A DNA stretch of 64,000 nucleotides from Aestuariispira insulae (GCF_003385955.1 NZ_QRDW01000014.1:18526-82525); one strand, 5' to 3'. Counted from the stretch's first letter, positions 1 to 9,382 are shown. Made by a program: numbers and translations. The notes: a model not told the origin generated them from the letters alone.

Positions 1-190
1 TATTGGAGAAATGAAAATTGACCATGGCTGCCGTCAAGCCGGCTTCCCCGGCCACTTTTGCCAGGGTTACGTTGGATAGGCCGTGATCCGCGATCACGGT
101 CATGGTGGCCTCGATCAACTGTTTGCGACGTTCAGCCTGGATGCGCGAACTTGTGGCGGATTTATCCTTTTTAGCGGCACCGGTTGTCAT
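1..190 (-). CDS. TetR/BetI-type transcriptional regulator, N-terminal part only
   Basis: Read on the minus strand from the ATG at 188-190, the first 63 residues form a TetR-type helix-turn-helix: a basic leader, then ERRKQLIEAT, then a recognition region (VTLAKVAGEAGLT) and the typical MVNFHFSN end of the motif. The 'AMVNFHFSNK'-like ending is closest to BetI-type repressors. The rest of the gene lies outside the window, so the ligand-binding domain, and therefore the function, cannot be judged. It lies downstream of the XRE gene on the same strand with about 110 bp between them, so it need not be in one operon with it. TetR family assignment is firm; the BetI subtype is a weak inference. Confidence 0.8.
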   Translation of the reverse strand, partial: MTTGAAKKDKSATSSRIQAERRKQLIEATMTVIADHGLSNVTLAKVAGEAGLTAAMVNFHFSN

Positions 191-302
191 ATTGGCAATT
201 TCACTTTCCAGTATCGGATTTCAGGATGAAATCAACGGGATATCCTTAAAACTGTTACATCAGGATGCCCTTGGGAGCAATCGGATGAAGGGTTCTCCGG
301 CA

Positions 303-1118
303 TTAATAGCGGGGCATCAAGACGGTTTCTCCTTCTTCCAGGTCATTGCTGATGCCGTACCGGACAAAGTCGGGGAGCTGTTCCTGATCGGGATCAACGA
401 CGCCGCAGGCATTCAGGGCCTGGCGCAGATTCGGTTTGGGGCCGAGATAATGCCATATGGTTCGCGAGCATGTTATGTCCTGGGAGCCTTCGGTTGAAAA
501 ACCGACCATCACACCGCTGAGATAGGTCGGCCGGGCATGCTCGCTTGGATATAAAAAGGTGGTTCCAATGCTGCGTCCGGTGCCGCACTCGCGCTCCTGA
601 ATGCAGATCCGGTTGCAGCCCTCACTGACATAGCCTTCATATTTCAAAGTGGAGGGCAGCAGGAATTGCTCATCCAGCCGCCGTTCAATGGTTTTGATGA
701 ACCATCGGTCTTCCCGTTTGTAGATATGTGAAAGCGCGCGCACCGCCAATTCCTGTTGCGGGTAGGATTTGAGGTAGGAGTGATAGTAGCCCTCATGGCG
801 TTGCAGCATGTCGCGCCCTGTTGGATTGCTATCGGTCATATGATTCATAATTTTATCGAAATGGCTTTCCCGTTTTTCAAATCGTGGCGGGCGCAGCTGG
901 ACGATTTTCCGAAACTCTGGCGCGGGCAGGAACAGCTCGCTTTCCTCCACCCCGAAAAAATCGCAGAGGATGCGCAGGGTCGCCAGGGAGGGCTGGGTAT
1001 GGCCGTTCAGATATTTGCTGAATTGTTGTCGGTTGATGCCCGCGCGCCGACAGATATCGGATGTGGATTTTCCGTAACTGCAGAGCAATCGCAGGTTCTC
1101 GGTCAGGTTTTCAGTCAT
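303..1118 (-). CDS. XRE-family helix-turn-helix transcriptional regulator
   Basis: A 271-residue protein with an N-terminal XRE/lambda-repressor-type HTH at about residues 5-60 (STSDICRRAGINRQQFSKYL, then QPSLATLRILCDFFGV). The C-terminal 200 residues carry no motif I recognise and probably form a sensing or dimerisation domain. It is divergent from the glutamine-synthetase-family gene at 1242, and the 123-bp shared region holds three copies of an 8-bp element and a separate palindrome. That layout suggests autoregulation and control of the neighbouring gene. This is inference from layout; the HTH assignment itself is direct. The start is the first ATG and its codon lies inside one copy of the repeat. 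Confidence 0.8.
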   Translation of the reverse strand: MTENLTENLRLLCSYGKSTSDICRRAGINRQQFSKYLNGHTQPSLATLRILCDFFGVEESELFLPAPEFRKIVQLRPPRFEKRESHFDKIMNHMTDSNPTGRDMLQRHEGYYHSYLKSYPQQELAVRALSHIYKREDRWFIKTIERRLDEQFLLPSTLKYEGYVSEGCNRICIQERECGTGRSIGTTFLYPSEHARPTYLSGVMVGFSTEGSQDITCSRTIWHYLGPKPNLRQALNACGVVDPDQEQLPDFVRYGISNDLEEGETVLMPRY

Positions 1119-1160
1119 TTTTATGCCATTTTATGCTGTAGGTGTACAAAGAGCATAAAA
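1117..1160. promoter_or_regulatory. Repeated GCATAAAA elements, candidate XRE operator
   Basis: GCATAAAA occurs twice in tandem on the minus strand (about 1118-1125 and 1129-1136) and once on the plus strand (1153-1160). The inner pair gives a perfect inverted repeat TTTTATGCT/AGCATAAAA at 1129-1137 and 1152-1160. The first copy abuts the start codon of the XRE regulator, so a bound repressor would block its own expression. Seen directly; the role is inferred. Confidence 0.5.
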
Positions 1161-1210
1161 TCCGGGACGTGTCCAGTGTTCCCAGCCCGCCGCCGGATCC
1201 GGTACCTTGC

Positions 1211-1222
1211 TTGTGATCACAA
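1211..1222. promoter_or_regulatory. Perfect palindrome TTGTGATCACAA upstream of the glutamine-synthetase-family gene
   Basis: A perfect 12-bp palindrome lies 19 bp before the ATG of the gene at 1242. It differs from the GCATAAAA elements, so it may bind a second regulator (GntR-, TetR- or CRP-like sites share this TGTGA-type core). The binding protein is unknown. Confidence 0.4.
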
Positions 1223-1241
1223 ATTTTCTAACAGGTGAGAG

Positions 1242-2588
1242 ATGAGTTCCCTGGAATTGAAGTGGCTGGAAGCCAATCCGGACGTTAATCATGTGACTGC
1301 AGGTGTCTGCGATCTGAATGGTATCCTGCGTGGTAAACGCTATCCGGTGGAACAGGCGAAGAAGATCCTTTCGGAACCTGCGCGCATGCCTGAAACAGTG
1401 CTGCATAGCGACATTTGGGGCCAGGACGTCTGGGAGAATAGCTGGGCGCTCGATTCCGGTGACGCGGACAGTATGTGCAGTTATACCGGACGCGGAATCC
1501 TGCCCGTTGGCTGGACGACGGTCCCGCATGTTTTCCTGCCGCTCTGGTTATTGGATGACGCAGGAAAGCCCTTTAAGGGCGACCCGCGCGGCAGCCTGGC
1601 TGCCGTTCAGGAACGTTACGCAGAAAAAGGGCTGCGGCCCGTGGTGGCGATGGAGCTGGAATTTTATCTCTACAGCCTGGAAAACGGCAAACCCCTGCCG
1701 CCCCGCCAGCCGGGACGCGCCGGGCGCACGGATGTCTGTTCGGTCCTAGGGCTGGATCAGTTGGAACAGCTGGAAGGTTTTTTCAACGCAGTCTATGAGG
1801 CATGCGCCGCCCAGGGTATCCCCGCTGATACGGCTATTTCAGAAAATGGCGCGGGCCAGTATGAGGTCAATCTCTGCCATGTGGCCGATCCCTTGAGGGC
1901 TGCGGATGATGCGCTATTCTTTAAACGCCTTGTCCGAGGGATCGCGCAGAAATTCGGTTGTGGCGCCACTTTCATGGCCAAGCCCTATGGCGACCAGGCC
2001 GGCAGCAGCATGCATGTACATTTCAGCCTGATTGATGAAGCGGGTAAGAACTTGTTTGATGATGGCCCGGAAAAAGGGTCCATGTTGATGAAACATGCGG
2101 TGGGGGGCATGTTGCGGGCATTGCCGGAAATGACGCTGATCTATGCGCCGCATCTCAATTCCTACCGCCGTCTCAAGCCGCATGCGCTGGCCCCGGTTCA
2201 TGTCTCCTGGGGCTATGATAACCGGACGGCGGCAATCCGCATACCGGGTGGTCCGGCCGAGGCGCGCCGAATCGAACATCGGGTGGCTGGGGCCGACGCC
2301 AATCCCTATCTGGTGTTGGCAGCCCATCTGGGGGCGGCCCTTGAAGGGATCGAACAGGAGATCAGGCCTGGGGCCCCGATCGACGGCTGGTCTTATGAAG
2401 AGGATCATCCACAGTTGCCGACCGAATGGTCCACAGCAATTGACCTCTTTGCCGACGGTGAAACGGTCCGGCGTGTCTTTGATGAACGGCTCTATGTCAT
2501 GATGGCCAATCTGAAGCGCCATGAAATGGCGGAGATGGCCAAACAGGTATCCGATGTGGAATATGACGCTTATCTTGGCTCTGTGTGA
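1242..2588 (+). CDS. Glutamine synthetase family protein (gamma-glutamyl-amine ligase type)
   Basis: A 448-residue ATP-dependent amine ligase of the GlnA/PuuA superfamily. Visible signatures are MELEFYLY, the ATP-binding KPYGDQAGSSMHVHFSL, the NSYRRLKPHALAP substrate loop, and RIEHRVAGADANPYLVLAAHLG. Length and overall pattern fit the GlnA3/PuuA branch, which joins glutamate to polyamines or other amines, better than true GlnA; the adenylylation-type tail of GlnA is not apparent. The neighbouring XRE regulator and separate palindrome suggest substrate-induced expression, as in polyamine or ethanolamine use. The start ATG follows a purine-rich stretch (ggtgagag). The family is certain; the amine substrate is not. 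Confidence 0.9.
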   Translation: MSSLELKWLEANPDVNHVTAGVCDLNGILRGKRYPVEQAKKILSEPARMPETVLHSDIWGQDVWENSWALDSGDADSMCSYTGRGILPVGWTTVPHVFLPLWLLDDAGKPFKGDPRGSLAAVQERYAEKGLRPVVAMELEFYLYSLENGKPLPPRQPGRAGRTDVCSVLGLDQLEQLEGFFNAVYEACAAQGIPADTAISENGAGQYEVNLCHVADPLRAADDALFFKRLVRGIAQKFGCGATFMAKPYGDQAGSSMHVHFSLIDEAGKNLFDDGPEKGSMLMKHAVGGMLRALPEMTLIYAPHLNSYRRLKPHALAPVHVSWGYDNRTAAIRIPGGPAEARRIEHRVAGADANPYLVLAAHLGAALEGIEQEIRPGAPIDGWSYEEDHPQLPTEWSTAIDLFADGETVRRVFDERLYVMMANLKRHEMAEMAKQVSDVEYDAYLGSV

Positions 2589-2610
2589 CGGCGGTGTCAG
2601 GGCCCGATCG

Positions 2611-3309
2611 TTATTTCGCCGCAGCCGGATAAGAGGCGGATGGATTGTCGGCCCGGATCCTGGATTGGATTTCCAGGGCCGATAGGACCTTGGTGCCGGC
2701 GGCTTCCAACTGTCGACCGGTTCGGGCGACAACGGCGCTCAGCCACAGATGGATTGCTGTTGCTGGAATGGCGACAATCAAGCCGATCGCCGTGGTTAAC
2801 AGGGCCAGCCAGATCCCGCCGGAGAGGATCGCGGGATCAACCTGGCTGCCGGCTGCCTCCATCTGCCGAAAGGCTTCGATCATGCCCAGCACGGTGCCCA
2901 AAAGCCCCAAAAGTGGGCTCAATGCGGCAATGGCTGCGATTATTTTCAGACCGGATCTCAGTCGATCCAGGGCATCCAGCGATGCCTGTTCCAACTCTGA
3001 CAGAAGGGTGGATGAGGTAAGGCCCGGAACCGAATGGCGTTCGATCGCCTGCCTGACCAGCTGTCTGGCTGGATGGCGGCCGCCTTTTGCGTGCGAAAAC
3101 GCCTCGGCAACCTGGCCTTTTTCAAGCATAGGTTTGAGGGCACGGAGCGGATTGCGCTGCCAAAGGCCACTGCGCCAGAATACCAGTATTTTGTAGAAGA
3201 AAACGATCATGACGAGCAGGGACATGGCGACCAGGATCCAGCCGACCGGCCCTGCCGTATTGATCAGGGCGATGGCGGGAGACATGGCAATGATATCCCA
3301 ACTGTTCAT
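2611..3309 (-). CDS. MotA/TolQ/ExbB proton channel family protein
   Basis: A 232-residue inner-membrane protein. An N-terminal hydrophobic helix (about residues 16-40) is followed by a cytoplasmic loop rich in R/E and by two C-terminal helices including the conserved LLGLLGTVLGMIEAF and LALLTTAIGLIVAIPA segments typical of ExbB/TolQ. Such proteins form the ion channel that energises TonB-type or Tol-Pal-type systems. No ExbD/TolR or TonB partner follows in this window, which is unusual because the partners are normally adjacent. It converges on the glutamine-synthetase-family gene with a gap of about 20 bp. Confidence 0.88.
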   Translation of the reverse strand: MNSWDIIAMSPAIALINTAGPVGWILVAMSLLVMIVFFYKILVFWRSGLWQRNPLRALKPMLEKGQVAEAFSHAKGGRHPARQLVRQAIERHSVPGLTSSTLLSELEQASLDALDRLRSGLKIIAAIAALSPLLGLLGTVLGMIEAFRQMEAAGSQVDPAILSGGIWLALLTTAIGLIVAIPATAIHLWLSAVVARTGRQLEAAGTKVLSALEIQSRIRADNPSASYPAAAK

Positions 3310-3595
3310 GGCGTAACTCCTTCCCGAAAAATATCTGTCGGACGATTATCATTTCCTGGATATAAATGCAATTGCGAATAAATTGCAAAATTACTTTCAC
3401 AATATTACGCGAACGAACAATGACAGTTGCGACAAACAGGGCGCGCGTTTTAACGTCAGGAGTTGTGAGCTGAACCGGTAACAACTATAGTGCGGCCTTC
3501 CGGACGGGTAGGAGCTTGTTGAGGCAAGCTGTTCGGAATTGAGATTGGTGCGGATATGGATCCGTGAATTTTGTGCGTGGGGCGGATTAATCAGT

Positions 3596-5797
3596 ATGGA
3601 AGAACCCCATAAGGGGAATCCTGAAACAACCACTTTGTTGAGTTGTGCGATCATCCTGGGGATGATCTTCAAAGAGATCCCGGATCAGAAAGAAGCAGCC
3701 GAAGCGGCAGAAGGTTTCCTGGACCAGGAACCCAAACTGGCGCTGAAGGGCTTTGCCAAGACCTTTGGCATGAAAACCAAGATGCGCAAGGCGGATCTGG
3801 GGCGGATTTCCGAAACCCAGTTGCCCATGGCGGCGCGCACCGAGAGCGGATTGTGGTTTGTGCTGGCAAAATTGTCGGATGATGGTGCCCTAATCCAGAG
3901 ACCTGGTCAGCCTCAGCCCGATATGGTGACCCTGGAACAGTTGGAAAAACTGTGGTCTGGCATGGTGATGACCTGCCGGGGCCAGAACCGCACCTCTGGG
4001 GATACCCGCCCTTTTGATGTGACCTGGTTCATTCCGGAGTTCTTGCGATTCAAGGGGTTGGCCTGGGAAGTGCTTGCGGCCTCTTTCTTCCTAGAGACAC
4101 TGGCCCTGGTCTCGCCGCTTTTCTTCCAGGTGGTGATGGACAAGGTGCTGGTGCATAATGCCCTGTCCACATTGGATGTGCTGGTTACGGTTCTTGTCAT
4201 CGTTTCCGTTCTGGAAGTGGGCTTGAAAACCCTGCGGCAATATGTGGCGACCCACACGGCCCTTAGGGTGGATGGCCGGTTGGGCGGCAAGCTGTTCCGG
4301 CGGCTGGTGGATCTGCCTCTCTCCTATTTCAAGGCGCGTTCGGTCGGTATCACGGTGATGCGTGTGCGTGAGCTGGATTCCATTCGCGAGTTTCTAACCG
4401 GTGCGGCCAACACTCTGATCATTGATCTGACCTTCACCTTCGTCTTCTTCGGGGTGATGTATTATTATTCGCCCTTCCTGACGATGATCGTGCTGGGCGC
4501 GATCCCGTTTTATGCGGCTCTTTCCTATTTCATCACCGGGCCGCTCCAGGTCCGGATCGAGGCTATGTATCGCGATGGCGCGGTGAATAACTCGTTCCTG
4601 AACGAAGCATTAAACGGGGTCGAAACGGTGAAGGCATTGGCGCTGGAACCGAAGATGACCCAGCGGTGGGAGGGCCAGACCGAGAAATTTGTCGGCTCCA
4701 ACTTTGAAGTTCAGCGCCTGATGCAGCTGTCGTCGCAGGGGGTTCAGATCATCCAGAAGGTCACGATGATCCTGATCTTGTGGTTCGGGGCCCGCATGGT
4801 GATTGACCTGGAACTGTCCATCGGTCAGCTCATTGCCTTTAACATGATGGCCAACCATGTCAGCCAGCCGATCATCCGTTTGGCGGAACTATATCGGAAC
4901 TATATCCAGAGCCGGGTTTCGATTGATCGGTTGGGGGATGTTCTGAACACGCCGACCGAGATGGAAAGTGGGCAGGTGGATCCCGGTGCAGAGCTTAAGG
5001 GCCGGATTACCCTGCAAAACGTAACTTTCCGCTATGCGCCCAATCTGCCACCGGTCCTGGAGAATTTCAGTCTGAACATCCCGGCTGGCAAGAAGGTCGC
5101 CTTTGTTGGAGCGTCCGGGTCCGGGAAAAGCACGATCGCGAAACTGATCCAAAAACTCTATGTGCCTGAAAGCGGTGAAGTCCAGATTGACGGCCGGAAT
5201 ATGGCCGAATTGGATGCGGTCGCCCTGCGCCAGCGCATGAGCATCGTTTTGCAGGAAAATTATCTGTTCAACCGGTCCGTTCGGGAAAATATCGCGCTAA
5301 CCGATCCGGCCGCACCGTTGAGCCGGGTGATTGAGGCCTCCAAGATTGCCGGCGCGCATGAATTCATCCTGGAACTGACAGATGGTTACGATACGGTCCT
5401 GGCGGAAGGGGGCTCTTCGCTCTCTGGTGGTCAGCGGCAGCGTGTCGCCATTGCACGTGCGTTGATGAATGATCCGTCCATCCTGATTTTTGACGAGGCG
5501 ACCAGCGCGCTTGATGATCATTCCCAAAATATCATTCAGCAGAATATGCCGGCCATCAGCGAGGACCGGACAGTGATTATTATCGCGCACCGGCTTTCCA
5601 CCGTGCGGGATTGCGATTTCATCTTTGTGCTGGAAAAAGGCCAGATTGTTGAGGGTGGCCCCCATGATGAATTGCTGGCCAAAGGGGCGGCATATGCAAG
5701 ATTGTGGGCATTGCAATCAAACATGGAGCTGGAAGAGGAACAACCGGCCTCACCCCCGGTCCAGGGCGGTTTGGCCCTTGGTTCGATAAAGGAATAA
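3596..5797 (+). CDS. Type I secretion ABC transporter (permease/ATPase), first of pair
   Basis: A 733-residue half-transporter for type I protein export. It has an N-terminal C39-peptidase-like domain (about residues 8-125) without the catalytic cysteine motif, so it should recognise substrate rather than cleave it. A six-helix membrane domain follows (about 150-450), then an ATPase with Walker A GASGSGKST, signature LSGGQRQRVAIARAL, Walker B ILIFDEATSAL and the H-loop IIIAHRLS. All catalytic motifs are intact. I chose the ATG at 3596 over the earlier one at 3539 because ggcgga sits about 9 bp before it and the family starts close to this point. It is followed 5 bp later by the HlyD gene and then by a second ABC gene, an arrangement resembling rtxB-rtxD-rtxE. 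Confidence 0.93.
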   Translation: MEEPHKGNPETTTLLSCAIILGMIFKEIPDQKEAAEAAEGFLDQEPKLALKGFAKTFGMKTKMRKADLGRISETQLPMAARTESGLWFVLAKLSDDGALIQRPGQPQPDMVTLEQLEKLWSGMVMTCRGQNRTSGDTRPFDVTWFIPEFLRFKGLAWEVLAASFFLETLALVSPLFFQVVMDKVLVHNALSTLDVLVTVLVIVSVLEVGLKTLRQYVATHTALRVDGRLGGKLFRRLVDLPLSYFKARSVGITVMRVRELDSIREFLTGAANTLIIDLTFTFVFFGVMYYYSPFLTMIVLGAIPFYAALSYFITGPLQVRIEAMYRDGAVNNSFLNEALNGVETVKALALEPKMTQRWEGQTEKFVGSNFEVQRLMQLSSQGVQIIQKVTMILILWFGARMVIDLELSIGQLIAFNMMANHVSQPIIRLAELYRNYIQSRVSIDRLGDVLNTPTEMESGQVDPGAELKGRITLQNVTFRYAPNLPPVLENFSLNIPAGKKVAFVGASGSGKSTIAKLIQKLYVPESGEVQIDGRNMAELDAVALRQRMSIVLQENYLFNRSVRENIALTDPAAPLSRVIEASKIAGAHEFILELTDGYDTVLAEGGSSLSGGQRQRVAIARALMNDPSILIFDEATSALDDHSQNIIQQNMPAISEDRTVIIIAHRLSTVRDCDFIFVLEKGQIVEGGPHDELLAKGAAYARLWALQSNMELEEEQPASPPVQGGLALGSIKE

Positions 5798-5802
5798 ACG
5801 TC

Positions 5803-7188
5803 ATGATCGGCAAGCATATAGAGGCCATCAGGCAAGCGCTTAATCTTCAGTCATCGGAAGAAAAACCCGCCAAGAAAAAGTCGGAGGAGCTGGACTTCCT
5901 TCCGGCCTATCTGGAAATCATGGAGCGGCCGCCGTCCAATGTGGCCCGTCTTTTCGTTTTTTCCATCATGCTGCTTTGTGTGATTGCATTGACCTGGTCG
6001 ATCCTGGGCAAGGTCGATATCATTGCCTCGTCACCGGGCCAATTGGTGATCGGCGGCGGATCAAAAACCATTCAGGCGCCGGAAAATGGTGAAATTACAG
6101 CGATCCTGGTTCGCGACGGTCAAATCGTAAAAAAAGGGGATGCATTGATCCGGCTGAACCCGATCCAGGCCCAGGCTGAGATATTGCGGCTGCGCCAGCA
6201 GATCGGTCATTCCGGGCTTGAGGTTGCAAGATTGACCGCGCTGGTTAGTGATGATCCCGAAAACAGTTTTAACCCTCCCCAAGGGGCTGATCCGGAACGG
6301 GTGAAGCTGGCCTATGCCTACATGATGGGCGAATATCGCGAAGCCCAGGCGAAACTGCTCACCTTCAAAGCCCAACTCAGTGAAAATGAAGCCAAGCGTG
6401 AAACCACGGAGCGGGTGATTGCGAATACTGCGTCCCTTCTTTCCAATGTCCAAGAAAGGTTCGAGCGCTTTAGCAAGCTGGCAGAAAAGGGCAATTATCC
6501 GAAATTGCAGCTTCTCGAGCTTGAAAAGGAGATGCTGGAACAAAAGCGCGAGCTTGAGGAGCAGCAGAGCAGTTTGAAACAGCTGGAAGGCGAGGCCAGG
6601 ACATTGAAGGCACAGATGGGGCAGTCCCATGCCGAATGGCGCCGATCTTTGCTGACCCGTCTTGATGAAGAACGGCGGTCGCTGATCGATTATGAACAGG
6701 AATTGGTGAAAGCCATGGAAATCGGTCGCTTGCAAATTATTCTGGCGCCCACGGATGGTCGCGTCCAGGAATTGTCTGTTCATACCATCGGCGGTGTGGT
6801 CACTCCGGGCCAGGAATTAATGAAGGTCGTCCCGGAAGAGGCGGATCTGGAGGCGGAGATCAAGGTATTGAACAAAGACGCGGGCCATGTGATCGCCGGG
6901 CAATCGGTAGAAGTGAAGGTGGATAGTTTTCCTTATACCAAATATGGCACCATCAAGGGCGAGGTGCTGCACAAATCCAATGATGCCACGAAGGATGAGG
7001 ATTTGGGGGATGTCTTTTTCTCGCGTGTGAAAATGAGCCAGCTTTTCATCAATGTTGAGGGCAAACAGGTTCCCCTGACCGCCGGGATGCGGGTGACGGC
7101 GGAGATCAAGACCGGTGAACGCCGGGTGATCGATTTCCTGCTTGATCCGCTCAAGGAATATGCTTCCGAAGCGTTGTCGCCGCGTTGA
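5803..7188 (+). CDS. HlyD-family type I secretion membrane fusion protein
   Basis: A 461-residue periplasmic adaptor that links the ABC transporter to an outer-membrane TolC-type channel. It has a cytoplasmic N-terminal stretch rich in Lys/Glu, one transmembrane helix (about residues 48-70), a lipoyl-like segment (IQAPENGEITAILVRDGQIV), a long coiled coil (about 125-300, rich in E/K/L/Q) and a second lipoyl/beta-barrel region (ILAPTDGRVQEL). The C-terminal GMRVTAEIKTGERRVIDFLLDPL block is diagnostic for HlyD. The ATG at 5803 lies 5 bp after the preceding stop; an upstream in-frame ATG at 5704 would overlap the transporter gene by nearly 100 bp and is less likely. No TolC gene is present in the window. 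Confidence 0.93.
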   Translation: MIGKHIEAIRQALNLQSSEEKPAKKKSEELDFLPAYLEIMERPPSNVARLFVFSIMLLCVIALTWSILGKVDIIASSPGQLVIGGGSKTIQAPENGEITAILVRDGQIVKKGDALIRLNPIQAQAEILRLRQQIGHSGLEVARLTALVSDDPENSFNPPQGADPERVKLAYAYMMGEYREAQAKLLTFKAQLSENEAKRETTERVIANTASLLSNVQERFERFSKLAEKGNYPKLQLLELEKEMLEQKRELEEQQSSLKQLEGEARTLKAQMGQSHAEWRRSLLTRLDEERRSLIDYEQELVKAMEIGRLQIILAPTDGRVQELSVHTIGGVVTPGQELMKVVPEEADLEAEIKVLNKDAGHVIAGQSVEVKVDSFPYTKYGTIKGEVLHKSNDATKDEDLGDVFFSRVKMSQLFINVEGKQVPLTAGMRVTAEIKTGERRVIDFLLDPLKEYASEALSPR

Positions 7189-7204
7189 TAGGGAAGGCTT
7201 CGAT

Positions 7205-9382
7205 ATGACAAGCGCTGTTGAGACATTACAGGAAACCAGTTGGACCCAGTTGCCGGAGGGGGAATATGACCCGAAATCCGACAGCGGTCTGCTGTCCCTT
7301 GTCGAGGTCCTGAAGCGGTTTGACATTCCGGCTGATCCGGCCCAGATCCACCATAATCTGGGGAAAGGGGATGTGCCCGCGGAGCAGATCGATATCCTGC
7401 GCAGCGCCCGTGATCTGGGCCTGAATGGTCGGACCACTTCTATCCGGCATGAACGGCTGGCGCTGGCGCCGACGCCAATGATTGTTCAGCGCAAGGATAG
7501 CGGTGCGTATTTTATCCTGACAGAGGTCAGTCATGAAGGTGGCAGGCTGCTAGATCCGGTGATGGGGGTAACCCGGCTTGCCACTGCTGGTGAATTGGCG
7601 GCGGCCTTTGCGAGTGAGGCGATCTGTTTTACCCTGGCGGAAGAGCCTTTGGGCGGGAAAGGCAAGTTTGGTTTTGCCTGGTTCCTGCCGTCCATTGTCA
7701 AACATGCCGCCCGGTTCCGCCGGGTGATTATCGCCTCCCTCTTCATCCAGCTTTTTGCCATTGCCTCGCCAAAGTTGTTCCAGGTGGTGATTGACAAGGT
7801 CCTTGTCAGCCGCGGCCTGCAGAGCCTGGATGTGCTGGCGATCGGATTGCTGGCCATTGCCTTTTTCGACCCGATCATGAATTTCTTCCGAGGGTTGATC
7901 TATTCACATATGGCCAGTTGCGTGAATTCGGAATTGTCCTCCCGCCTGTTCCGGCACTTGGTCCATCTGCCGCTGAATTATTTCCAGGCGCGCAAGGCCG
8001 GCGACATAATCGCCCGCGTGCGCGAGCTGGACCATATCCGAAACTTCCTGACCGGTTCGGCCTTGATGCTGGTGATCGACCTGATGTTTGTCGGGGTCTT
8101 CATTGCCATCATGTTTTCCTATGCGCCCGAGCTGGCAGGCATCGTGATCGGATCCCTGGCGGTCTATTTCCTGTTCTGGCTGGCGTTCGGGCCGTTCCTG
8201 CGCAAGCGGGTGGAGCGACAGTTCGAACATAATGCCGCTAATACTGCTTTTTTGACCGAGAGCATCACGGGCATTGAAACCATCAAGTCGCTTGGTGTGT
8301 CTGAACGGTTCAACCGGGAATGGGAGAACCGGCTGGCCAGTTATTTGAAATCATCCTTCCGGGCGTCCATGCTGGGGAACTGGGCGGGCGGAACCATCGG
8401 TTTGGTGCAAAAGATCACCAGCGCGATCTTGCTGTGGTTCGGGGTCAAGCTGGTGATGGAAGGCGATATCACCGTGGGCGAGCTGGTGGCCTTCAACATG
8501 CTGACCAGCCATGTGACGATGCCGATTTTGCGCATGGCCCAGGTCTGGCAGGATTTCCAACATACCAATATTTCGATCCGTCGTATTGGCGACATCTTGA
8601 ATGAAGCGACGGAAACCGTGTCCAAGGGCGGGCGGTCGTCCCTGGAGAAGGTGAACGGCGATATCGAGCTGCGCAAAGTGACTTTCCGCTATACCGATGA
8701 CGGTAAGGAAGTCCTGCGTCAGTTGGATCTGAAAATCGACGCCGGACAGACCATTGGTATCACCGGGCTGAGCGGGTCTGGCAAAAGCACCATTACCAAG
8801 CTGATCCAAAAGCTCTATGTCCCGCAATCGGGGCAGGTCCTGGTCGATGGGGTGGATCTGGCCATGGCTGATCCCAGCCTGTTGCGCCGCCGGCTGGGCG
8901 TGGTCTTGCAGGATAACTTCCTCTTTAACGGCACAATTTATGAAAACATTGCCCTTGGTTGCGGCACCGTGGATGAAGCCGCAATCCATCGGGCGGCGGA
9001 ATTGTCGGGTGCCGCTAAATTCATCGCCGACCTTTCTGATGGGTATGACACCCAAGTGGGTGAGCGTGGTGGATCGTTGTCCGGCGGTCAGCGCCAAAGA
9101 ATCGCCATTGCCCGCGCGCTTGCGGCGGATCCTTCGATTCTGATTTTCGATGAGGCGACCAGTGCGTTGGATTATGAGACCGAAGCCGAGATCATCAATT
9201 GCCTGCCGGAGATCTGTAAAGATCGCACAACGATCATGATCGCTCACCGGCTGAATGCCATGCGGCTTTGTGACAAGGTGATCGTCATGGATAAGGGGCA
9301 TATCATCGAAGAGGGCACCCATGAGGAGCTGTTGGCGCGTGACGGCCAATATGCTCATCTCTGGCAGCTGCAAAATGGCTGA
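7205..9382 (+). CDS. Type I secretion ABC transporter (permease/ATPase), second of pair
   Basis: A 725-residue half-transporter homologous to the gene at 3596. The C39-like front domain (about residues 20-140) lacks the catalytic cysteine. The membrane domain and ATPase show GLSGSGKST, LSGGQRQRIAIARAL, ILIFDEATSAL and IMIAHRLN, so this copy is also ATPase-competent. The ATG at 7205 is preceded by agggaagg; the earlier ATG at 7142 lies inside the HlyD gene. In Vibrio MARTX loci two such ABC proteins (RtxB and RtxE) work together with one HlyD-type protein (RtxD), and this gene order matches. Whether the two proteins here form a heterodimer cannot be seen from sequence. Confidence 0.93.
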   Translation: MTSAVETLQETSWTQLPEGEYDPKSDSGLLSLVEVLKRFDIPADPAQIHHNLGKGDVPAEQIDILRSARDLGLNGRTTSIRHERLALAPTPMIVQRKDSGAYFILTEVSHEGGRLLDPVMGVTRLATAGELAAAFASEAICFTLAEEPLGGKGKFGFAWFLPSIVKHAARFRRVIIASLFIQLFAIASPKLFQVVIDKVLVSRGLQSLDVLAIGLLAIAFFDPIMNFFRGLIYSHMASCVNSELSSRLFRHLVHLPLNYFQARKAGDIIARVRELDHIRNFLTGSALMLVIDLMFVGVFIAIMFSYAPELAGIVIGSLAVYFLFWLAFGPFLRKRVERQFEHNAANTAFLTESITGIETIKSLGVSERFNREWENRLASYLKSSFRASMLGNWAGGTIGLVQKITSAILLWFGVKLVMEGDITVGELVAFNMLTSHVTMPILRMAQVWQDFQHTNISIRRIGDILNEATETVSKGGRSSLEKVNGDIELRKVTFRYTDDGKEVLRQLDLKIDAGQTIGITGLSGSGKSTITKLIQKLYVPQSGQVLVDGVDLAMADPSLLRRRLGVVLQDNFLFNGTIYENIALGCGTVDEAAIHRAAELSGAAKFIADLSDGYDTQVGERGGSLSGGQRQRIAIARALAADPSILIFDEATSALDYETEAEIINCLPEICKDRTTIMIAHRLNAMRLCDKVIVMDKGHIIEEGTHEELLARDGQYAHLWQLQNG

